From contig JBILCM010000162.1 in the NCBI GenBank assembly GCA_044353165.1, positions 1 through 20,449 on the forward strand: 20,449 nucleotides of DNA, read 5' to 3'. This stretch comes from JBILCM01 sp044353165. GTDB taxonomy: Bacteria > Bacillota > Bacilli > Paenibacillales > YIM-B00363. Of this stretch, positions 1 through 8,112 are shown one piece after another. Within the stretch, counting starts at the first letter, position 1. The number at the start of each line of letters is the position of its first letter. The notes below the pieces were generated by a model. It saw only the letters and a list, made by a program, of their open reading frames with translations. It made no database searches and had not been told where the DNA came from. The translations under genes and the position numbers were made by a program.

Positions 1-127
1 TCGCGCCTTCTTCGGCCATACGATCGAGCACCGGCGTATGATGTACAGTTGAACCGTAACACCCCAAATCGCCATACCCCAAATCGTCACAATTGATCAG
101 AATGATATTCGGTTGCTTACGCGTCAT
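1..127 (-). CDS. Sulfatase, N-terminal fragment (cut by window edge)
   Basis: The first 42 residues of a sulfatase (alkaline phosphatase superfamily) are visible and the gene runs off the left edge. The start MTRKQPNIILINCDDLGYGD carries the N-terminal D-D metal-ligand pair typical of the family, followed by the usual LGCYGS and a segment of the type TPVLDRMAEEG. The CxPxR maturation motif would lie beyond the edge and cannot be checked. No signal peptide is seen, so a cytosolic enzyme is likely. The ATG is supported by a GGAGG ribosome binding site about 8 nt upstream. It lies downstream of, and in the same direction as, the two-component pair and the larger sulfatase, which suggests one sulfated-substrate locus. 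Family assignment is firm; the substrate is unknown. Confidence 0.85.
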   Translation of the reverse strand, partial: MTRKQPNIILINCDDLGYGDLGCYGSTVHHTPVLDRMAEEGA

Positions 128-202
128 CTTGTCTGCCTCCAGTTCCACGCACAATGGTTTCCAATTCATATTTGACCTATTGTATCGTATTTAACGGCTA
201 GC

Positions 203-222
203 GTTGATGCGGTAAAATCAAC
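203..222. promoter_or_regulatory. Short inverted repeat between response regulator and second sulfatase
   Basis: GTTGAT and ATCAAC form a 6-bp inverted repeat with an 8-nt gap in the 126-bp space between the response regulator stop and the second sulfatase. There is no T-run beside it, so it is a poor terminator. A TACAAT -10-like box lies further downstream on the minus strand, without a good -35. It could be an operator for the second sulfatase, but the signal is weak. Confidence 0.22.
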
Positions 223-253
223 ATCCGATGTGAAAAAAATTAACTTGATTCCA

Positions 254-1681
254 TTACTCGCGGAATGCGCTTGGCGTCGACTGGTAGATCCTTCGAAAGA
301 CTTGGCTGAAATAACGTCCATCCTCGTAGCCCACTTCCATCGCGATCTCCGCAACCGTCTTTTTCGTCTCCAAGAGCAATGTGCGGGCTCTTTTCATACG
401 GACTTGCGTCATGTGCTCGAGGAACGTGCTGTTCAATTGCTTCTTAAATAAGCGAGCGAGGTGATTGGGATGAATCCCGTATTCGTCGGCGTAATCTTGC
501 AGCGTCTTGCGCAATATGTACTGTTTCTCCATATCGGCAAGCACCTCGCGCAGAATGTCTTTCCCGGAGGTCGGCCATGGCTCGTCATGCGCCATCTTGA
601 CCAAATCAACACACGCGGCAATGAACGGCTCTATTCGATCGAAACTTTGCAGCCACTCTGTAGAGACTTCCATACGAAAAATGTTGCTCATGAATAGATG
701 GAATGCTTGTTCTTTCACTTTCTGCGGAAGTTTGGCATGAATCAGCTGCCTCACCAACTCCCATGCAACTTCATAGCGGCGCTCGAGTTTGATTTTCTCT
801 AGCAGGGAGGCATGCTCCACGTTCACATCGGTCCAGAATTTATCGGGAATAACCTCATCCGCTTTGACATGGATCAGGTTCCGCTCATCGAGAACAAGCG
901 TTTCTCGAATCTTATGCAATCCGAACGAGACCAATTCCGGTAACCGTTCGAACGCTTGTACGGATGAGAGATGGGCAATCGTCACAGTGGATGTATGTGT
1001 ACAGGAATCGAAAATCTGTGAAGCGTAGTGACCTGAGGCATGGAAATAAACGAGCACATGGTGGAGTCCACCGACATACATTGGAAAATAAAATTCGCCC
1101 GGTTTTCCTTCAAAATCCGGTATTTCAGCTTGTGCACTGTAGAAATTACCTACAAGCACCACATACACATGCGGACGGTTTGCGACTTGCTCTCTCGCAT
1201 AAGCCTCTGTTGCTTCGTTCAGACGACCCGCACCGCGCTGCGACAACCAGATCGCCATCTCGTTCTTGTAATCGGCTTGTTTGGAAGATGTCCTCTTCTC
1301 CACTTTGTATTTCATACTGTCCATCGTGCTGATGAGCTCATCGGTCATGATCGGCTTCATCAAATAATCGTGCACGCCAAGTTGTATCGCCGAGCGTGCA
1401 TAAGGAAAGTCATTGTGACCGCTAGCAATAATATAATGGATGTCCGGCCATATCTCTTTCGCATACCGAATAAATTCCAGACCATCCATGCGTGGCATCA
1501 CAATATCCACGAACATCACATCCACGGGCTGTTGTTTCGCTTCCCGTAACCGTTGCAGCACCGCATGCCCGTCATCATGTTCCAAAACCACCTCGTATGC
1601 GAGATCCGTGAACTTGAGTTTCGCTTTAATGCTGGAACGTACGAGCGGTTCATCATCAAGAATGCCGATGCGATATATCAT
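254..1681 (-). CDS. YesN-like response regulator with AraC-type DNA-binding domain
   Basis: This 475-residue protein is a transcription factor controlled by phosphorylation. Residues 1-120 form a receiver domain with the acidic pocket D9/D10/E11, phospho-acceptor D59 in FVDIVMPRMDG, S87 and K109. A long middle region of roughly 250 residues has no motif I recognise. Residues about 375-475 form an AraC/XylS double helix-turn-helix, ending in the typical EIAMEVGYEDGRYFSQVFRR segment. Length and layout match YesN-type regulators, which in Bacillota usually control carbohydrate uptake and breakdown genes. Its ATG overlaps the kinase stop codon by 4 bp, so the two are translationally coupled partners. 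Likely targets are the neighbouring sulfatase genes; that is inferred from position only. Confidence 0.93.
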   Translation of the reverse strand: MIYRIGILDDEPLVRSSIKAKLKFTDLAYEVVLEHDDGHAVLQRLREAKQQPVDVMFVDIVMPRMDGLEFIRYAKEIWPDIHYIIASGHNDFPYARSAIQLGVHDYLMKPIMTDELISTMDSMKYKVEKRTSSKQADYKNEMAIWLSQRGAGRLNEATEAYAREQVANRPHVYVVLVGNFYSAQAEIPDFEGKPGEFYFPMYVGGLHHVLVYFHASGHYASQIFDSCTHTSTVTIAHLSSVQAFERLPELVSFGLHKIRETLVLDERNLIHVKADEVIPDKFWTDVNVEHASLLEKIKLERRYEVAWELVRQLIHAKLPQKVKEQAFHLFMSNIFRMEVSTEWLQSFDRIEPFIAACVDLVKMAHDEPWPTSGKDILREVLADMEKQYILRKTLQDYADEYGIHPNHLARLFKKQLNSTFLEHMTQVRMKRARTLLLETKKTVAEIAMEVGYEDGRYFSQVFRRIYQSTPSAFRE

Positions 1682-3456
1682 GCGTCACTTCCCTTCCCTT
1701 CTCCTTGCTCTTGCCCTTGCAAGGGGATCACAACGGTGACCTTAAACCAAAAGCCCGGTTTGGATTGCACTTCAATTCCATACTGATCGCCATAGAACAA
1801 ACGAATACGCTGATGCACATTATAAAGGCCGATCTTGTCCGTCAATAGCTGATTATTCTCATCGAGCGGGTTCATAATCCACTTCAACTGATCCACTTCG
1901 GTACCCACACCATTATCAACGATATGAATGTTTAATGCAGTCTCCCCGCGTTCCGTATAGATGTAAAGCACATCTGCCCCCTTTTTGTGAAAAAGTCCGT
2001 ATTTAAAGGCGTTCTCTACAATCGGCTGAAGAATGAGTTGCGGCATCTTTATCGCATGATCTTCCTCAGGGATGCGAAGCTTGATTCGTAAACGTTGCTC
2101 ATATTTAATTTGTTGAATATTTAAGTAAGCTTCAAGGTGCCGCAATTCATCACGTAGCAACACCGATTCCTTGGCGTTCAGGGCGTAGCGCAACATAATG
2201 GCTAACGACTCAATCATCTGGTGCAGCTTCCACGTCTCCTCATTCAGGGCGAGCGCATCCATCGATTCTAACGTATTGTATAGAAAATGAGGATTGATCT
2301 GTGCCCGAAGTGCGGTGAAGCGCGCTTCCTGATTTTTGATATCTGCTTTGTACACCCGTTTGATCAACATGTCGATGTTCTCGACCATTTTGTTCATCCG
2401 ACGCGCCAGTTCTCCGATCTCATCTTTGGATACCACCGGAATTTGCGTCTGGAAATTCCCACTCTCGATCTTCTTCATCGACTGGAACACTTGACGCAGC
2501 GGTTGCGTGACACGTCTGGAAATCAGCACCGCCCCGAAAGCAGCGAAGAGAACGTTTACAAAAATAAAACTGATTGCGAATGTGCGAACTTGAATCAACC
2601 CTTGGTTCAACAGTTGTTGCGGGACGGTCAACACCGTCATCCAATTCGTGACGCTAGAAGTGTTGTAACTGATCAAGCTGTCTTTATCTAAATATGGTTG
2701 AAAAACGTACCCCTTGCGATCCTGCTCTCGTAACAAACTGGAGATGATCACAATATCGACTTTCTCAGGGTGGTTGGCATAAATGACGCGGGCGCTCGGT
2801 TCTAACACCATGAAGATGCGCTCATCTGCAGAAAGTTTTTGAAAGAAATCGGTATTGTATAAGTTCTGATCCATGCGAATCCAACCGATGGGTTTGCCAT
2901 TGTTATCTTTCACCAAACGGAGGAAGGAAAAAACGGCAAATTCTTTGTTCTCCGTTCGGTTCAACACGGTGCCATATACAATCTGTGTATCCGATTCCTT
3001 GAAGTTACTAATTTCTGGATTCGCGAGCGCCACCTCATAGTCCGTTACACCGATTTTTCTGCCATTCAGGTCGTACAGATATACATTATCGATCTGCGGC
3101 CAATTGTTGCGCGTCGACTCCATGAGGCGATAGACCGGATCATTGGGGACAAATTCGGTGATTGGATTGTAGAACAATCCCACTTGTTCACGGACTTCCA
3201 ACATGGTCACTTGCACCAGCGGATCTTCCGCAAGCATGGCGCTAACGTTGTCCATCGTGACGATCTGAGTATCGAGCACGTTCGTCATCTGTTCCACGGT
3301 GAGCACATTCGCATTCGCCACCTCGTTATAGATCGAACGTGAGTCAAACCAGAATGTCACCACACTAAACAGAGAGAGTTGCGTTACAATGAACACGAGG
3401 AAGGTGACCGTGATTTTTGATTGCAACGAATGAAAGGTGAACAACTTCACGGGCAT
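1678..3456 (-). CDS. YesM-like membrane sensor histidine kinase
   Basis: This 592-residue sensor kinase has a first membrane segment at about 15-37, an extracellular sensing region (probably a dCache-type domain) at about 40-285, a second membrane segment at about 292-313, and a HAMP linker at about 312-365. The His_kinase domain has QINPHFLYNTL with phospho-acceptor H390. The ATPase domain has N482 in the N-box (QPIVENAFKYG) and a DNGVG loop at 514-518. This is the standard architecture of YesM-type kinases, which sense outside sugars or stress and phosphorylate the adjacent YesN regulator. The start is preceded by a GGGAGGGGG tract that sits close to the ATG; a GTG two codons later is a possible alternative start. 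The locus suggests a glycan signal, but the ligand is not deducible. Confidence 0.94.
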   Translation of the reverse strand: MPVKLFTFHSLQSKITVTFLVFIVTQLSLFSVVTFWFDSRSIYNEVANANVLTVEQMTNVLDTQIVTMDNVSAMLAEDPLVQVTMLEVREQVGLFYNPITEFVPNDPVYRLMESTRNNWPQIDNVYLYDLNGRKIGVTDYEVALANPEISNFKESDTQIVYGTVLNRTENKEFAVFSFLRLVKDNNGKPIGWIRMDQNLYNTDFFQKLSADERIFMVLEPSARVIYANHPEKVDIVIISSLLREQDRKGYVFQPYLDKDSLISYNTSSVTNWMTVLTVPQQLLNQGLIQVRTFAISFIFVNVLFAAFGAVLISRRVTQPLRQVFQSMKKIESGNFQTQIPVVSKDEIGELARRMNKMVENIDMLIKRVYKADIKNQEARFTALRAQINPHFLYNTLESMDALALNEETWKLHQMIESLAIMLRYALNAKESVLLRDELRHLEAYLNIQQIKYEQRLRIKLRIPEEDHAIKMPQLILQPIVENAFKYGLFHKKGADVLYIYTERGETALNIHIVDNGVGTEVDQLKWIMNPLDENNQLLTDKIGLYNVHQRIRLFYGDQYGIEVQSKPGFWFKVTVVIPLQGQEQGEGKGSDA

Positions 3457-3497
3457 CCCCCTCCCTGTTCAACGTGCGGATTGTAATGGTATGCAAT

Positions 3498-3526
3498 ATT
3501 GTACGTTGTGGACATTGTTTTGTCCA
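3498..3526 (-). promoter_or_regulatory. Candidate promoter of the two-component operon, with embedded palindrome
   Basis: On the minus strand TGGACA (3526-3521) and TACAAT (3503-3498) are separated by 17 bp, a good vegetative sigma-factor promoter about 40 bp upstream of the kinase start. The -35 box is one arm of a perfect inverted repeat, TGGACA-N6-TGTCCA (3509-3526), lying where a regulator could block or assist RNA polymerase. Promoter reading is fair; the operator role is inference. Confidence 0.55.
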
Positions 3527-3563
3527 TGTCAATCCGCTTCCATACGAATACACTCTGCGTTGC

Positions 3564-4967
3564 CTATCCCAAATTCGGTTGTGGGATCAACGCTTCGATG
3601 GAGACGCGCCAAGCTTCCAACATACGCTGCATCCGCGAAGCCAACTCCGGCATCGCCGCGGCTAAATTATGCTGCTCGCTACCGTCTTCTTCGAGATTGT
3701 AGAGCTCCAGACGCCCATCCTCAAAAAATTCAATGAGCTTGTAGGCTCCCATGCGCATCGATGATCCCGGGGTTCCCCCTTGATTGCCGTAATGCGGGTA
3801 ATGCCAATAGATCGCCTCACGATCCAATCGCGGGGCAACGCCATCAACCGGACCGCTTAGCAAAGGCAGCAGACTGACGCCATCAATTGCATAGTCGGGT
3901 TGAGCAGACAGTCCCGCAATTTCTCGGAAGGTCGGGAACACATCCGGTGTGACAATCGGCTCGTGACATTCACAACCTGCCGGAATGACCGAAGGCCACC
4001 GAATCAAGAACGGCACGCGGACACCGCCTTCATACATCCACCCTTTCCCTTCACTGAGCGGGGCATTGCAGGTTGGCGCGCCTTCGGAGGTAGCCAATCC
4101 CCCGTTGTCAGACGTGAACACGATCAACGTATGGTCTGCTTGTCCACTTTCGTCTAACGCAGCCAACAGCCTCCCGATATTCCAATCGAGGTTATACACC
4201 ATGGCCGCATAAGTGGGGTGCGACTGAAGACGACGCCGTGTGAGTCGTAGATGCTTCTTGTGCTCGGTAGGGAAATGTTCACCCTGCTCGATCGGGTCCA
4301 TCTGATCGAGTCCCAGCTGCTTCGCTTTCTGTTCGAATCGCTCAATATCTTCCGGCTTCGCCTGCAACGGCGTGTGCACTGCATAATGACACAGATTCAG
4401 GAAGAAGGGCCGCTCATCCTTGGACTGAATCAGCACGATCGCCTCATCCGTCAGACGATCGGTCAAGTATTCCCCAGCCGGACCGTCCAACAGTGAAGGG
4501 TGTTTGAACGGGCTGAAATATCCATGTTTTGGTGCACCCCATTCACATCCGCCGATATTCACGTCGAAGCCGTGGTGTTCTGGCGTATGATCGCCGCCGC
4601 CGAGATGCCATTTGCCCACGTGCCAAGTGCGATACCCGGATGACTGCAAATCATGGGCAATGGTTCGTTCATGCAGCGGTAATTCCTTCAAGTATGGAAC
4701 ATCGACGAGCTTCCCCTTACAAGGATGCATCTGCCCCGCATGGTCAATCCAATCCGTAATGCCCACACGAGCAGGGTATTTTCCGGTCATCGCACTGGCG
4801 CGAGTTGGCGAACAGACCGGACATGCTGCATACGCATGGGTAAATCGCAAGCCCTCTGCCGCAAGCCGGTCCAAATTAGGCGTTTCATAGAACGTGCTCC
4901 CATAAATAGCTAAATCTTTCCAACCCATGTCGTCAATCAGAATAAAGATTACATTCGATCGATGCAA
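3564..4967 (-). CDS. Sulfatase (arylsulfatase-type, cytosolic)
   Basis: This 467-residue sulfatase hydrolyses a sulfate ester, probably on a sugar. The maturation and active-site signature is CSPTR at residues 52-56, in which C52 would be converted to formylglycine. Metal ligands are D12/D13 near the N-terminus and D287/N288 in FTSDNGG; K119 and H121 in GKWHLGG, H198 in AVHTP and K308 fit the sulfate-binding and catalytic set. There is no signal peptide, so it should act on imported substrate. The ATG has a GGGAGGG ribosome binding site. It is divergent from the AraC regulator at 5061 and upstream of the two-component genes. No sulfatase-maturing enzyme is in the window, so maturation must be supplied from elsewhere. 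The exact substrate is unknown. Confidence 0.93.
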   Translation of the reverse strand: MHRSNVIFILIDDMGWKDLAIYGSTFYETPNLDRLAAEGLRFTHAYAACPVCSPTRASAMTGKYPARVGITDWIDHAGQMHPCKGKLVDVPYLKELPLHERTIAHDLQSSGYRTWHVGKWHLGGGDHTPEHHGFDVNIGGCEWGAPKHGYFSPFKHPSLLDGPAGEYLTDRLTDEAIVLIQSKDERPFFLNLCHYAVHTPLQAKPEDIERFEQKAKQLGLDQMDPIEQGEHFPTEHKKHLRLTRRRLQSHPTYAAMVYNLDWNIGRLLAALDESGQADHTLIVFTSDNGGLATSEGAPTCNAPLSEGKGWMYEGGVRVPFLIRWPSVIPAGCECHEPIVTPDVFPTFREIAGLSAQPDYAIDGVSLLPLLSGPVDGVAPRLDREAIYWHYPHYGNQGGTPGSSMRMGAYKLIEFFEDGRLELYNLEEDGSEQHNLAAAMPELASRMQRMLEAWRVSIEALIPQPNLG

Positions 4968-5007
4968 GCAAATCCCTCCCCGTCCATGTATAATTCAGAT
5001 AATCATA

Positions 5008-5027
5008 TCCTCATTGTAAATAGAGGA
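5008..5027. promoter_or_regulatory. Inverted repeat in the divergent sulfatase/AraC intergenic region
   Basis: TCCTC and GAGGA, 10 nt apart, form a small inverted repeat in the middle of the 93-bp divergent intergenic region. Placement between an AraC-type regulator gene and its probable target is typical for an operator. The arms are short and no consensus promoter is clear on either side, so this is only a candidate. Confidence 0.25.
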
Positions 5028-5060
5028 AATGAACTATTCCATGGATGGAAGTGAAGGAAC

Positions 5061-5936
5061 ATGTCAAAAAACACTTTAAATCTACAAGCCGCACACACTG
5101 CACTATCACAGATACTCGCTCTGCTCCCGCATCGATGCTACTTGAAATTGGACAATAAGAATGACTTCGTTCTGCCGCACAATTGGGGGTTTGTAAATCG
5201 CCGAAATCCGAATTTTCACTTAGCGTATGTCCGATCCGGTGACGGCTGGTATACACTGGGGAAACACATGGAGCGATTAACACGGGGGAAAATCATTGTA
5301 GCCAGTCCACAATATGCGCACAGCCGGATTTTGAGCTCCGATCATTTGCCGCACCTTGTTTTGACGCGATTCAGCTTGCTAGCGCATGGCACCGACAAGC
5401 CGTACCCTTGGGACATGACGCCTTTTGGCTTTGCACTCGTCCCGCGAGATCCACTCTTGTTTCACGCATTGTTCGGTCAGTTGCAACGAACGACCTCAGA
5501 TTCGGTATTGGATGCGCAACGATACAGCAGCATTCTAACAACCCTCTTGTATACGTGTTGTCGCGAGCTGCAAGACAGCTACCGTCAACAAGAGTCGAGC
5601 GATCTACGCATGGAAAAAGCACTCGAATTCATGCGCCAACATCTGCATAAGAACATTACGATGACGCAGTTGGCCCAAGCAGCGGACTTAAGTCCCAATT
5701 ATTTTCGCGAACAATTCAGAAACCAATTTGGAAAAAATCCGCACCAGTACTTCATTGCAATGAAAATCAAACGTGCCATAGAGTGGCTCACAGAAACCGA
5801 TGAGTCGATCAAGGATATCGCCGCCGCATTGGGTTACTGCGATCCATTCGCTTTCTCGAAACAATTCAAGGCGATCACCGGTGTCGCCCCAAGCGCACTC
5901 AAAAGAGACGAGTTATCGCATCCATCCACCAAATAA
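5061..5936 (+). CDS. AraC-family transcriptional regulator
   Basis: This 291-residue regulator is the only main gene on the plus strand. Residues about 30-110 look like a cupin-type ligand-binding domain (HLAYVRSGDGWYTL region). Residues about 185-285 are the AraC/XylS DNA-binding domain: a first helix-turn-helix around 200-221 (MTQLAQAADLSPNYFREQF) and a second around 249-270 (IKDIAAALGYCDPFAFSKQF). The start is supported by AAGGA about 5 nt before the ATG. It is divergently arranged with the sulfatase at 4967 and convergent with the lactonase gene, 15 bp away. By analogy it probably activates the divergent sulfatase in response to a sugar; this is inferred from layout, not shown. Confidence 0.93.
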   Translation: MSKNTLNLQAAHTALSQILALLPHRCYLKLDNKNDFVLPHNWGFVNRRNPNFHLAYVRSGDGWYTLGKHMERLTRGKIIVASPQYAHSRILSSDHLPHLVLTRFSLLAHGTDKPYPWDMTPFGFALVPRDPLLFHALFGQLQRTTSDSVLDAQRYSSILTTLLYTCCRELQDSYRQQESSDLRMEKALEFMRQHLHKNITMTQLAQAADLSPNYFREQFRNQFGKNPHQYFIAMKIKRAIEWLTETDESIKDIAAALGYCDPFAFSKQFKAITGVAPSALKRDELSHPSTK

Positions 5937-5951
5937 TACAGACACGATGCA

Positions 5952-7022
5952 TTAAAAGAACGTGATGCAGACAGGTTTAGGTACGTTGAATTCATCACCC
6001 GTCGCGATCAATCGACCCGTAACAACGTCACGTGAGAAGGTCACAATATGATTCCCATCTCGATTGGCAACCAGAACAAATCGTCCATCAGGAGACAATG
6101 CAAAATTACGCGGATGACCTCCACCTGTGGGAACGTGCTCCACGTAAGTAAGCGTTCCTTCGGATACATGCACAGCATAGACCACAATACTATCATGACC
6201 CCGATTCGAACCATATAAGAAGCGACCATCCGGTGAAACATGAATGTCCGCACAAGCATTCAACGCTGAATAACTCTCTGGCAACGTGGGTACCGTCTGA
6301 ACCTCTTGCAAGGAACCGAGTTCCTCATCGTAACGAAAAACGATAATGGTGGCATTCAATTCATTGATCACGTACCCGAACGGCAAGGTAGGATGGAATG
6401 TAAAATGTCTTGGCCCTGCACCCGCCGCTACTGGAACTTCCCGATGCCGCACCAATGTACGATGAATCGCATCCAACCGATAGATGATCAGATGATCCGT
6501 TCCTAAGTCGCAGACGATAACATATGTATTGTTCCGATCCACACATGCAGAATGAACTCTGGCTTGCGTCTGTGCTGGATGAACACTGGATCCTTGGTGA
6601 GTGTGACTCTCTTGAAGTGTTCCGATGGATCCATCTTGTTCGATCGGAGAAATCCCTAAACATCCCTTATGGTAGCTGGATACAATCACTGCGGAGCCCG
6701 TATGATCCAACGCGATGTGGCACGTAGAACCAGAAACCGTGGCTGCGGTGTTGATCTCCTCAACATGCCAAGTCCGTGAATCGAATGCGAATGCCGTTGC
6801 TTGACCTACCTTGTGTCCTTCCTCATTCAATCGTTCTGACAAGACATACACTCTGTCATTCACACGATCGGCCGCTGCGAACGTGGGGTTGTGTAATCCC
6901 TCTATAGCTTGCTTCAGTTCAACCGTGCCGCGATGTGTATCGAACACGCACACACAATACCCCGGATCTAGCGCATCGGCATATGAACCGACGAATACTG
7001 GAATGAAGCGACTGTTTAACAT
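5952..7022 (-). CDS. Beta-propeller lactonase (6-phosphogluconolactonase-like)
   Basis: This 356-residue protein matches the Lactonase, 7-bladed beta-propeller family. Repeating blade motifs are clear: GPRHFTFHPTLPFGYVINEL, then DIHVSPDGRFLYGSNRG, then HPRNFALSPDGRFVLVANRD. Known members include YkgB/Pgl-type 6-phosphogluconolactonases and other sugar lactonases, so the expected reaction is hydrolysis of a sugar lactone to the acid. There is no signal peptide, so it is cytosolic. A GAGAGGA ribosome binding site precedes the ATG. It lies 53 bp downstream of the dehydrogenase in the same direction, and the pair makes chemical sense: oxidation of a sugar to a lactone, then ring opening. The precise substrate is open. 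Confidence 0.88.
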   Translation of the reverse strand: MLNSRFIPVFVGSYADALDPGYCVCVFDTHRGTVELKQAIEGLHNPTFAAADRVNDRVYVLSERLNEEGHKVGQATAFAFDSRTWHVEEINTAATVSGSTCHIALDHTGSAVIVSSYHKGCLGISPIEQDGSIGTLQESHTHQGSSVHPAQTQARVHSACVDRNNTYVIVCDLGTDHLIIYRLDAIHRTLVRHREVPVAAGAGPRHFTFHPTLPFGYVINELNATIIVFRYDEELGSLQEVQTVPTLPESYSALNACADIHVSPDGRFLYGSNRGHDSIVVYAVHVSEGTLTYVEHVPTGGGHPRNFALSPDGRFVLVANRDGNHIVTFSRDVVTGRLIATGDEFNVPKPVCITFF

Positions 7023-7075
7023 GTCGTGTTGATCCTCTCATCGTATTCTCAATGGAGCAGCTTCCTGATCTGCAG

Positions 7076-7858
7076 TTATAACACATCAGATTTGCCGCCG
7101 TCGATGTTCACTGCGACCCCGGTGACATACGAGGCCGCGCCAGAAACCAAGAAAGTAATCACATTCGCCGCTTCTTCACTTTCACCAAAACGCCCTAACG
7201 GAATGTCGTGGCTAGGATTCGTTGAATACTGCTCCCACGTTAAATCAGACGCTTTCTCTTTCCATATTCGCTCAATTTGTTCACTGCGGATACTCCCGAT
7301 GCACACCGCATTCACACGGATTCCGTCTTTGGCCAAATCTTTGCTCATGGCTTTGGTCAACGCCAAACCCGCAGCTCGGGTGACGGATGATGGCGTCGAT
7401 GAAGCACTGGGCGCCTTACCTCGAATCGCGGTTACATTCACGACTGCACCGCCGCCTGAACGCTTCATATGCGGGATCGCCGCCTTCGTGCAATGTACCG
7501 CTGCATAAAACTTTAAATCAAAATCGCCCTGCCAAGTGGCATAATCAATCTCTGGGAACGGTCTGCCCATCGCTGTACCCGCATTATTAACGAGAATGTC
7601 CAATCGGCCATAATGACGCACTGTCTGCTCGATCGCACGGATACAATCGGCCTCCGATGAGACATCGCCTTGAATGGTCAAGATATCGTGACCCGTCTCT
7701 TTACGAATACATTCTGCCGCAGCGGCCAACCCCGCTTCAATGCGAGCCACAATCGCGACCTTCGCGCCTTCCCTTGCAAGCGCTGTTGCTGTTGCGAGGC
7801 CAATGCCTTTGCTCCCGCCTGTGATCACGGCCACTTTATTCTGTACATTCAACTCCAC
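7076..7858 (-). CDS. Short-chain dehydrogenase/reductase with altered active site
   Basis: A Rossmann-fold SDR of about 260 residues. The cofactor loop GGSKGIG (residues 14-20), GDVS and NNAG (91-94) are intact, as is the late IRVNAVCIGSI segment. In the catalytic region, where most SDRs have YxxxK followed by AA, the sequence is TPSSVTRAAG: the Tyr position is S157 and the Lys position is R161. It may use a different mechanism or have another role; the loss sits in an otherwise well-conserved protein. I prefer a GTG start at 7858, because it gives MELNVQNKVAVITGG, as in related proteins, and has GGAGAG 6 nt upstream. An ATG at 7873 has no well-placed ribosome binding site. It probably forms an operon with the lactonase. 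Confidence 0.85.
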   Translation of the reverse strand: MELNVQNKVAVITGGSKGIGLATATALAREGAKVAIVARIEAGLAAAAECIRKETGHDILTIQGDVSSEADCIRAIEQTVRHYGRLDILVNNAGTAMGRPFPEIDYATWQGDFDLKFYAAVHCTKAAIPHMKRSGGGAVVNVTAIRGKAPSASSTPSSVTRAAGLALTKAMSKDLAKDGIRVNAVCIGSIRSEQIERIWKEKASDLTWEQYSTNPSHDIPLGRFGESEEAANVITFLVSGAASYVTGVAVNIDGGKSDVL

Positions 7859-7902
7859 AGTTGTCTCTCCCATGTATCTATTTAAAGTTCAACTCCGATT
7901 TT

Positions 7903-8112
7903 CTAACGTAATGCCTCAATCTCATCCACAGTTAGATTCGTTGCCTTCACAATCTGTTCCATATTTATATTTAAAGCCATGAGATTCTTGGCAATCTCAA
8001 TCGCCCGTTCACGGCTACCTTCTTGTCTACCTTCTTGTCTACCTTCTTGTCTACCTTCTTGTCTACCTTCTTCCCGTCCTTCTTCGCGACCAATTTCTCT
8101 GCCCTCGGCCAT
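7903..8112 (-). CDS. Possible internal small protein in rpn (RpnS-like, nested start)
   Basis: Within rpn, Met248 (codon at 8112-8110) is preceded by GGAG six bases upstream (GGAGATCGGC then ATG), a good spacing for an internal ribosome binding site. Translation from here would give the last 69 residues, covering the GRQE repeat run and the C-terminal helices. In the Rpn family, small C-terminal products made from internal starts have been reported to inhibit the full nuclease. This is an in-frame candidate only; the ribosome binding site could be chance in a purine-rich coding stretch. Confidence 0.3.
   Translation of the reverse strand: MAEGREIGREEGREEGRQEGRQEGRQEGRQEGSRERAIEIAKNLMALNINMEQIVKATNLTVDEIEALR

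Noticed and set aside
166..354. Small minus-strand open frame overlapping the end of the response regulator
   Set aside because: Out of frame with the regulator, biased like a shadow, and without a ribosome binding site or known motif.
7076..7873. ATG at 7873 as the dehydrogenase start
   Set aside because: No well-placed ribosome binding site; the GTG at 7858 has GGAGAG at 6 nt and gives the usual N-terminus length.
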